This document shows, one piece after another, positions 58,525 through 64,000 of a stretch of 64,000 nucleotides of DNA. The stretch's first letter is position 1. Each line of letters begins with the position of its first letter. The stretch spans positions 1 to 64,000 of the forward strand of contig NZ_FNYZ01000015.1 of the NCBI RefSeq assembly GCF_900109095.1, written 5' to 3'. Source of the DNA: Sphingobium sp. AP50 (GTDB lineage: Bacteria; Pseudomonadota; Alphaproteobacteria; Sphingomonadales; Sphingomonadaceae). A model generated the notes under the pieces. The model was given only the letters and a program-made list of their open reading frames with translations, made no database searches and was not told the DNA's origin. A program made the position numbers and the translations under genes.

Positions 58525-59867
58525 CGCCTGCCGACTATCGCCTGCTGATCGCTGCCGTCATCGGCATTGCCCTCTCCATCGCCCTCATCATTCGCGGCCG
58601 ACTCCATCCCTTCGTCGGCCTGCTCTGTGGCGCCTTCACCGTCGGCCTGATCGCCGGCCTGCCGATGGAGGACACGGCCAAGGCGGTGGAAAAGGGCGCT
58701 GGCGCCATCCTCGGCGGCACCGGCCTGGTGGTGGCGCTGGGCCTTGGCCTGGGCGCCATGCTGCAATTGTCGGACGGGGCCGGTGGCCTTGCCCGCTCCG
58801 CGCTGCGCATCTCCGGCGTGAAGGGCGCCCCCTGGGCCAGCCTGTTCACCGCCATCGTCATCGGCCTGCCGCTCTTCTTCGAAACCGGCCTTGTCCTGCT
58901 GCTGCCGATCGTCGCGTCCGCCGCCGCCGCGCTGCCCGCCGGGCAGAATGGCGACACCGCCAAGCTGCGCCTGATGCTGCCCGCGCTGGCGGGCCTGTCG
59001 GTCGTCCACGCGCTGGTGCCGCCGCATCCCGGCCCCTTGCTCGCGGTCAATGCGCTCGGCGCCAATCTCGGTCTCACTCTCGTCTATGGCCTGATCGTCG
59101 GCATCCCCACGGCGATCATCGCCGGCCCCGTGCTCGCCCGCTTCACCGCGCCCGGCGTCAAGCTCAACCCGCCTCTGCTCGACCCTGTGAAGGTGGACGT
59201 TGCCACCCCCTCGGTCGGCCGGGCGCTCGCGGCCGTGCTGCTGCCGGTGGTGCTGATCGCCGCGGGGCAGGCAGTGGCCCTGCTGCCGCCCGCCGTCGCG
59301 CCGCATTTCCACTGGCTTAGCTGGGTCAGCGATCCGGTCGTCGCGCTGCTGATCGCGGTGCTGGTGGCGCTGCCTTTGCTGTTCGGCCGCCGCATCACCG
59401 ATGCGAAGATCCAGAACGCCATCTGGTCCGAAGCGATGGTGCCGGCCGGCGGCATCATCCTGGCGATCGGCGCGGGTGGCGCGCTCAAGCAGGTGCTGGT
59501 GACGGCGGGCCTCTCCGACCTGCTGGTCCGCTTTGCCGCTGGCGGCGCGATCTCGCCGATCCTGCTCGCCTGGGGCGTGTCGGTCTGCATCCGCCTTGCC
59601 ACCGGATCGGCCACCGTCGCCACCATCACCACCGCCGGCGTGATGCAGGGGCTGGTCGCGGCATCGGGCGTGGAGCCGGAATGGATGGTGCTGGCGATCG
59701 GCGCGGGATCGCTCTTCTTCTCCCACGTCAACGATCCCGGCTTCTGGCTGGTGAAATCCTATCTCGGCACCGACATGCCGGGCACATTCAAGACATGGTC
59801 TATCATGGAAACCGTGGTCGCGGTCGTGGGCCTGCTGCTGGTGCTTGTCGCCAGCAGCATCTTCTGA
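58521..59867 (+). CDS. Gluconate:H+ symporter family permease
   Basis: A 448-residue inner-membrane protein with about 12 hydrophobic helices, GntP family. Family landmarks include the early GGTGLVVALGLGLGAMLQ, PPHPGP near the middle, and the late GSATVATITTAGVM and FFSHVNDPGFW. It imports gluconate or related sugar acids. AGGAGG lies 8 bases before the ATG at 58521. Together with the exported oxidoreductase and lactonase, it would recover gluconate formed in the periplasm. Confidence 0.92.
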   Translation: MTPADYRLLIAAVIGIALSIALIIRGRLHPFVGLLCGAFTVGLIAGLPMEDTAKAVEKGAGAILGGTGLVVALGLGLGAMLQLSDGAGGLARSALRISGVKGAPWASLFTAIVIGLPLFFETGLVLLLPIVASAAAALPAGQNGDTAKLRLMLPALAGLSVVHALVPPHPGPLLAVNALGANLGLTLVYGLIVGIPTAIIAGPVLARFTAPGVKLNPPLLDPVKVDVATPSVGRALAAVLLPVVLIAAGQAVALLPPAVAPHFHWLSWVSDPVVALLIAVLVALPLLFGRRITDAKIQNAIWSEAMVPAGGIILAIGAGGALKQVLVTAGLSDLLVRFAAGGAISPILLAWGVSVCIRLATGSATVATITTAGVMQGLVAASGVEPEWMVLAIGAGSLFFSHVNDPGFWLVKSYLGTDMPGTFKTWSIMETVVAVVGLLLVLVASSIF

Positions 59868-59880
59868 CTAGGAGACGGCG

Positions 59881-59913
59881 ATGCAGGAAGTTGATCCACA
59901 GGTGCGCCGATGA
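59881..59913 (+). CDS. Possible 10-residue leader peptide before the FCD regulator
   Basis: The frame MQEVDPQVRR follows a TAGGAG ribosome site and ends in a TGA that overlaps the regulator's ATG (ATGA). The regulator itself has no clear ribosome site, so it is probably translated by coupling. The arrangement mirrors the leader before the permease. Confidence 0.35.
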   Translation: MQEVDPQVRR

Positions 59914-60587
59914 GCCAGGCCCGGCTGTCCGACCATGCCTATGCCGGTATTGTCGAGATCATCAATGTGCAGGATCTGGAAGTCGGCGCCCGCCTGCCGT
60001 CGGAGGCGGCGCTGGCGGAGCGGTTCGGCGTGTCCCGCGCGATCGTGCGCGAAGCGCTGGTCCGCCTCGCTTCGGACGGCATTACCGAAGCACGCCGGGG
60101 CGCCGGCTCCTTCGTGAAAAGCCGCCCGTCCCAGCGCCTCGCCGCCTTCATGCCGGCGACCGAATTGCCCGCGACGCTGGGCAGCTATGAAGTCCGCTTC
60201 GTGCTGGAAGCCGAAGCCGCGCGCCTCGCGGCCACCCGCCGCACCGCGCTGGAAATGGCGCATGTCGAGGAAGGGATGGAGATGCTGCGCACCGCCCTCC
60301 TGTCGAGCGAACCCGCCCATGCCGAGGATATGGAACTGCATCGCCGCATTGCCGAAGCGACCGGCAACCCGGCCTTCCTGATCGCCTTCGACGCGCTCCA
60401 CGCCGATGTCGACAAGATCATGCGCGCCGGCGTCGACATCAGCCGCTCCCGCCCGCCCGAGGTTATCGCGACCATGCTGCGCGAACATGAACAGATCGTC
60501 GCCGCCATCCGCGCGCAAGACTCCGAAGGCGCCGCGCTCGCGATGCGCTGGCATTTGTGGGAAGGGCGGCGGCGGCTGATGCCTTGA
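59910..60587 (+). CDS. FadR/GntR-family regulator with FCD domain
   Basis: A 225-residue regulator: N-terminal winged helix (GARLPSEAALAERFGVSRAI, then VREALVRL) and C-terminal all-helical FCD ligand domain with the metal-binding histidines expected around HRRIAE and HEQIV. FCD regulators commonly sense sugar acids and other organic acids. Placement directly after the gluconate permease suggests that it controls this locus. Confidence 0.9.
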   Translation: MSQARLSDHAYAGIVEIINVQDLEVGARLPSEAALAERFGVSRAIVREALVRLASDGITEARRGAGSFVKSRPSQRLAAFMPATELPATLGSYEVRFVLEAEAARLAATRRTALEMAHVEEGMEMLRTALLSSEPAHAEDMELHRRIAEATGNPAFLIAFDALHADVDKIMRAGVDISRSRPPEVIATMLREHEQIVAAIRAQDSEGAALAMRWHLWEGRRRLMP

Positions 60588-60601
60588 GGGGGATAGGTAG
60601 T

Positions 60602-60707
60602 TTGGGTGATTGGCAGACGTTGCGGCTTTTGTTGCCCCTTTTATCTATGCCTGAGGTCATGGGTATGGCCTGATGCCATGAGATCGGATGGCCGCCCAAT
60701 CCCATGG
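60602..60707. repeat. Left arm of an about 105-bp inverted repeat
   Basis: This stretch matches the reverse complement of 62123-62227 at about 84% identity by hand count (16 mismatches and one gap). It begins 14 bases after the FCD regulator stop. It contains a degenerate version of the stem-loop seen in the right arm. It may be the left-end non-coding part of an IS110-type element. Positions 60708-60994, between this arm and the IS630 remnant, show no gene. Confidence 0.75.
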
Positions 60708-60968
60708 TTTGATGGTGCGATTGAAGGCGCGTCAGTGGGGATCGCCTGTGATGCGCGGTGAGATCCTTACGTTGGCGTCTTTTGCCTGTCGGGAAAGTAA
60801 CGCCAATGCTTTGCTAATCTGAACGATGGCAAGGGGATCTGACGTCGCTGATCGGCGCTGCTTCTGGACCATAAAGTCGTTTGTTGCATGGAGTAGCCGT
60901 GCGGTCAGTGCTTCCAGAGCATCGAACGTGAAATAGGAATCTGGGGATTCGCAGAGGGGCGAGAATGA

Positions 60969-60994
60969 GATCCACCTTTATCGGAAGGTGGATC
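60969..60994 (+). other. Hairpin directly before the IS630 transposase remnant
   Basis: GATCCACCTT and AAGGTGGATC form a perfect 10-bp stem with a 6-nt loop, ending right before the ATG at 60995. It may be part of the IS terminus or a translation-limiting structure. Confidence 0.6.
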
Positions 60995-61630
60995 ATGGGG
61001 AAATCCTATTCAGCCGATCTCGGGGAGCAAATTGTCGATCGCATTGCATCTGGGCAATCGCGTTTGGTCAGCATCGCGTCATTTTGGGATAAGTCCCAGC
61101 TGCGCTGTGAAGCTGGCTATCGACTGATCTTCATCGACGAGACGGCAACCACGACGAAGATGACAAAGCTGCGGGGACGGGCGCCGTGACCAGCGCCTGA
61201 AGGCGCGAGCGCCCTTTGGCCACTGGAAAACCCAGACATTTGTCGCTGCCCTGCGTTGTGACGGACTGACTGCGCCATGGGTCATGGACTGCCCCATGAA
61301 CCGCACGACCTTCGAAACCCACTTCGAAATTCAACTCGCCCTGACCCTCAGGCCTGCTGATGTCGTTATCCTCGACAATCTCTCCAGCCACAAAAGGGGA
61401 AAATCAAAGGCCATATTCAACGCCAGATGCGCATGGTCCCTCTCTACACCAACCTATAGCCTCGACCTAAACCCGATCAAAATGGCCTTCGCTAAACTCA
61501 AGGCCCGTCTGCGCCGCACCCGCGCCAGAACCATCGACGCACTATGACGGGCCATCGGAAATATCTGTGACCTCTATACCCAGAAGAATGCTGGAACTTC
61601 ATCAAAGCTGCTCGATATGCGTCCGGTTAA
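60995..61630 (+). pseudogene. IS630-family transposase remnant
   Basis: A broken transposase. The N-terminal HTH region (MGKSYSADLGEQIVDRIASG) is followed after residue ~35 by an abrupt jump to the catalytic RLIFIDETATTTKMTKLRGR, so much of the HTH/linker region is deleted. A stop or frame change near 61190 separates it from the rest (TFVAALRCDGL, VILDNLSSHK, SLDLNPIKMAFAKLKARLRR), and another shift near 61545 separates the C-terminal ICDLY/PEECWNFIKAA segment. It cannot encode an active enzyme. Confidence 0.85.
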
Positions 61631-61639
61631 AGGCTCTAT

Positions 61640-62004
61640 GCTATAGACTGGCCTGTTGCGACTGGGCGGCGGCGTGGGCGTGCGTTTGCGAGCATCGGTG
61701 AACCAGGCCAGCACCGGCTCTCCATGCGGTCGGTCTTTTCCTGGCCCCCGATCGCCTGCGTGAAGGCGCGGGCGTGTCGCGGATTGCCGATGGCGCGCGC
61801 GATGCGCTGCGCCCAGAGCCGGAGGAGGGCAGCTTTTTTGCATCCCTCGCTCGCTTCCAGCGGGTCATCGCCGTCATGTTTTCGCGCGAAATCTGCAAGA
61901 TCAGCTATGTCATCGGCCGCATTGGCACAGCATGTTGCACGATTGGGTACACTCCACGCATCCAGCCATGCCCTCGAACTATCTACTCCGATCGCGATGT
62001 GCAT
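61640..62004 (-). pseudogene. IS110-family transposase remnant (N-terminal part)
   Basis: Reads on the minus strand from MHIAIGVDSSRAWLDAW, the DEDD RuvC-like N-terminus of IS110 transposases, through LEASEGCKKAALLRLWAQRI, RHARAFTQAIGG and QEKTDR, then shifts frame (VLAWFTDARKRT) and is cut off before the C-terminal serine domain. The truncation abuts the IS630 remnant, which may have inserted into it. Not functional. Confidence 0.85.
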
Positions 62005-62122
62005 CACTTTGTCTGTGCGATTGGCAACCATCCTACTGTTCGGTCGCAGTGTAACAAGCAGGCCGGTCCCAAACGCCTGACGGTCGAACGAACTTGAAAG
62101 GCAATGGGCTTCGACACTGTGG

Positions 62123-62227
62123 CCATGGGATCGGGCGGCCACTCGATCCCATGGTGCCAGGCCATATTCATGACCTCAGGCATAGATACAAGGAACAACA
62201 AAACTGGGACGTCCGCCAATCACCCAA
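62123..62227. repeat. Right arm of the about 105-bp inverted repeat, with internal stem-loop
   Basis: Pairs with 60602-60707. It contains a perfect 10-bp inverted repeat CCATGGGATC (62123-62132) and GATCCCATGG (62145-62154). Relative to the IS110 remnant it lies 5' of the coding start, where IS110 elements encode their bridge RNA. It ends 25 bases before the cytochrome gene stop. Confidence 0.75.
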
Positions 62228-62252
62228 GTCAGAATTGCTGTTCTCGTCCCCC

Positions 62253-62786
62253 TTACCCCTTCTGCCCCGGATAGAGCAGGCGGAGGGAGGCGGGAGCCTT
62301 GCAGACGCGGATGGCGGCTTCGACCTGGCGGGCGCGTTCGGCGCTCAGCGTGGTGGTGGAGAGGGCGTGCTGGCGTTCGCGCGCGACTTCGTCGGCGGTG
62401 AAGGGGGCGGCGCCCGGCGGCGCGCTGGCGCCGCCCAGGCCGAAGACGACATAGTTCATCATGTCGGCCAGTTGCTGATTATCCTTGATCCGGCTGTTGG
62501 CGACATTGGGCAGGCGGATGAGATAGGCGCGGGCCTGTGGCGTGCAGAGGAACCAGCCGACCCGGCCGCGCAGTTCGGGCAACTGGGCCGGCGCGGTGCT
62601 GCCGTTCACGCCATGGCAGCCCGCGCATTGTTCGACATAGTCGGCGCGGGCCATGTCTGGGTCGGTGATCACGGCGGGCAGCAGGCCCATCGGCGGCAGC
62701 GCGGCGCGCAGGCCCACGGTGGCGCCGAGCAGGAGCAGGGCGGAGCCAAGGAGCGGGCGGAACAGGCGGGAAACCGGGGCCGACAT
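62253..62786 (-). CDS. Mono-heme c-type cytochrome of the amine dehydrogenase cluster
   Basis: A 177-residue exported protein with an N-terminal hydrophobic signal/anchor (about 10-32) and one heme-binding motif CAGCH (about residues 54-58); LPELRGRVGWFL and a Met-containing NQQLADMMNYVV follow. It lies downstream of mauA on the same strand, separated by a repeat. It probably accepts or relays electrons released by the amine dehydrogenase. It is not MauG, which has two hemes and is about twice as long. Confidence 0.85.
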   Translation of the reverse strand: MSAPVSRLFRPLLGSALLLLGATVGLRAALPPMGLLPAVITDPDMARADYVEQCAGCHGVNGSTAPAQLPELRGRVGWFLCTPQARAYLIRLPNVANSRIKDNQQLADMMNYVVFGLGGASAPPGAAPFTADEVARERQHALSTTTLSAERARQVEAAIRVCKAPASLRLLYPGQKG

Positions 62787-62808
62787 TTGTCTTATCTACT
62801 CACACCAT

Positions 62809-62927
62809 CCGTTCGTTTCGAGCCCCGTGACGGCTTGCTTGCAGCAAGCGCTCGGGACAGGTGAAGGTCGAGAAGCGAAGGCACAAGCTGCGCGAGCGCT
62901 TCTCGACTTCGCTCGAAGCGAACGGGA
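62809..62927. repeat. Intergenic hairpin repeat, family 3 (long form)
   Basis: Outer arms CCGTTCGTTTCGAGCC and GCTCGAAGCGAACGG with inner GGTCGAGAAGCG and CGCTTCTCGACT arms and a small GCTTGCTTGCAGCAAGC palindrome. It lies between mauA and the cytochrome gene. Confidence 0.8.
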
Positions 62928-62941
62928 AAATACGGTAAGTG

Positions 62942-63487
62942 TCAGCTCGCGGCGCCCACCAGCACGGCGGTCGAGCAATGATATTCCATGCTGGTCGTGC
63001 CGAAGCACCAGATCACGTCATTGTTGAGCTGGGGCATGTAGAGCTGGGTTTCGCGGTCGGTATTGTCGCAACCGCACTGGCCGCAGGCGGGTTTGCCGCA
63101 GCAGTCGCGATAGGCGATCAGATAGGCCTTGCCATCGTCCGGGTTGATGCAGGTGCCGACCCAGCTGACCGGGGACGGCTCCGCGCCCGGCGGGCAGCTA
63201 TGGATGCCGCCGCCGCAGCAGGTGCACAGCGCCCCGTCGATCGCGCAATAGCGCCAATAGTCGCACTTGGTTTCGTCCTTGGTCTGGGCGGTGCGGGCGA
63301 AATTGGTCTTCGCTTCGGGCGATCGGTCGGGCTTGGCCGCCTCGGCGCGGCTGACCGGCAGCAGCGGGAAGGCGGGTGCGGCGACCAGCGCGGCCCCCAG
63401 TCGCGTCAGCATCGATCGGCGCGAGGAGCCGCCGGCGAATTTGCGCAGTAGCTTTTCCCCCAGCGCATCGGCATTGAACTTTTTCAT
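62942..63487 (-). CDS. mauA: Methylamine/aromatic amine dehydrogenase light chain (TTQ subunit)
   Basis: Catalytic beta subunit of a periplasmic quinoprotein that oxidises primary amines to aldehyde and ammonia. 181 residues with a long twin-arginine-type leader (SSRRSMLTRLGAALVAAPAF). The residues forming tryptophan tryptophylquinone in Paracoccus MauA (Trp57, Trp108) and the catalytic Asp32 and Asp76 correspond to W109, W160, D84 and D128 here with identical spacing. Fourteen cysteines are present after the leader; by my recollection Paracoccus MauA has twelve. The start at 63487 is preferred over 63502. Methylamine versus aromatic amine preference cannot be settled. Confidence 0.93.
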   Translation of the reverse strand: MKKFNADALGEKLLRKFAGGSSRRSMLTRLGAALVAAPAFPLLPVSRAEAAKPDRSPEAKTNFARTAQTKDETKCDYWRYCAIDGALCTCCGGGIHSCPPGAEPSPVSWVGTCINPDDGKAYLIAYRDCCGKPACGQCGCDNTDRETQLYMPQLNNDVIWCFGTTSMEYHCSTAVLVGAAS

Positions 63488-63510
63488 CGGTCTTGCCCCC
63501 ACTTGCTATT

Positions 63511-64000
63511 TTATGCCGCCTGCGCCTTCAGGCTGCCGATATAATCCTGCACCGTGTTGATGCCCATTTCATGCGCGATGATCAGGCTTTCCAGATGCTC
63601 GCGGCTGTTGACCAGCCCTTTGGACAGGATCGCGCCTTCGCCATCCAGCAGCACCGCGAAGGGCAGCTTGGCGACGCCATAGGCCTGACCGACTTCGGGG
63701 CCGTTGACGAAGGCATAGCCTTCCAGCCCATGCTGCGCGATCATCGCGCGCTGGGCGGCGACATCATCGTCACCAACGAAGGTCAGGGCGACGCGCTCTG
63801 CATGCGCGAAGCTGGTCGCCATCGGGATCACCGCCTTGCACAGCGGGCATTGGGCGGAGACGAACAGCAGCAGGCGCAGCTTCACGCCATGGGCATGGCC
63901 GCCGATCGTCACCGGCTTGCCGTTGAGGTCGAGCGTGGCGATCGGGCCAGTGGCGCTGCCCACGGTCGGGCCGCCAGCGGTGGCGAGCGCGCCGGCCGGG
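63511..64000 (-). CDS. mauD: MauD-like thioredoxin-fold maturation protein, 5' end outside the window
   Basis: C-terminal part (at least 163 residues) of a disulfide-exchange protein needed to form the many disulfides of the amine dehydrogenase light chain. The redox motif QCPLC lies in a thioredoxin fold (LLLFVSAQCPLCKAVIP), and KLPFAVLLDGEGAI is the cis-Pro region. The reading frame is open to the window edge, so the true start, and probably mauE and mauB, lie beyond 64000. It ends 23 bases before mauA. Confidence 0.9.
   Translation of the reverse strand, partial: PAGALATAGGPTVGSATGPIATLDLNGKPVTIGGHAHGVKLRLLLFVSAQCPLCKAVIPMATSFAHAERVALTFVGDDDVAAQRAMIAQHGLEGYAFVNGPEVGQAYGVAKLPFAVLLDGEGAILSKGLVNSREHLESLIIAHEMGINTVQDYIGSLKAQAA

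Noticed and set aside
60602..62227. A single intact transposon with 105-bp terminal inverted repeats
   Set aside because: Both transposase genes inside are broken and belong to families (IS630, IS110) that do not use such arms; no target-site duplication is visible at the ends.
62253..62786. mauG (di-heme maturase)
   Set aside because: Only one CxxCH motif and about half the MauG length.
1..64000. CRISPR array
   Set aside because: No regularly spaced direct repeats with unique spacers; the repeats seen are dispersed hairpins.

Overview
The window looks like a chromosome segment of an alphaproteobacterium of the family Sphingomonadaceae, most likely Sphingobium or a close relative. Support: high-GC coding with strong C/G third positions; the alphaproteobacterial regulator CckA beside dapA, smpB and recA; an SOS box of the alphaproteobacterial GTTC-N7-GTTC type before recA; a subclass B3 metallo-beta-lactamase with Glu in place of the first zinc His, the variant known from Sphingobium indicum; and several families of short intergenic hairpin repeats of the kind common in sphingomonads. 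The genus is an inference. No tRNA, rRNA or CRISPR array was recognised.

Layout. 1-4,546: accessory block with a compact minus-strand operon (small orphan protein, QueC/QatC-like PP-loop enzyme, XRE-ImmA/IrrE peptidase, PIN nuclease). All three junctions overlap, and it looks like an unclassified defence or toxin-antitoxin system. 4.5-11.2 kb: 2-hydroxyacid dehydrogenase, metX-metW, and a DNA-repair set (UdgX fused to its DUF4130 partner, and a radical SAM protein) with a hemerythrin and a small membrane protein between them. 11.2-19.5 kb: CHASE3 hybrid histidine kinase, FAD oxidase, fused 5-oxoprolinase/hydantoinase, class II aldolase. 19.7-25.3 kb: rpsU, FKBP isomerase, and a run pyrE-pdxJ-orf87-acpS-lepB with an AI-2E-type exporter. 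25.5-34 kb: cytochrome c oxidase operon (coxB, coxA, ctaB, coxF-like, ctaG, coxC), SURF1, thrC and a methyltransferase. 34-45.6 kb: CHASE3-GGDEF protein, rnd, aspS, a VapBC-like pair with its operator, ppk2, a Pho-box-preceded chemotaxis-type transducer, the metallo-beta-lactamase with a divergent AmpR-like regulator, greB. 45.8-54.4 kb: lytic transglycosylase, dapA-smpB-DUF2062-cckA, single-domain receiver, recA. 54.9-60.6 kb: transglutaminase-like protein and a sugar-acid locus (Tat-exported glucose-fructose oxidoreductase homologue, Tat-exported lactonase, LuxR-type regulator, gluconate permease, FCD/GntR regulator). 60.6-62.2 kb: insertion-sequence graveyard between two about 105-bp inverted arms. 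62.25-64 kb: 3' end of a tryptophan tryptophylquinone amine dehydrogenase operon (mauD, mauA, cytochrome c), cut by the window edge.

Most of the window is ordinary chromosome. The parts that deserve attention are the QueC-like/ImmA/PIN operon, the inverted-arm IS island with possible IS110 bridge-RNA ends, the Pho box beside ppk2, the B3-E lactamase locus, the periplasmic gluconate-forming locus with its divergent control region, and the amine dehydrogenase genes. All functions come from motif recognition and gene context; no database search was run.
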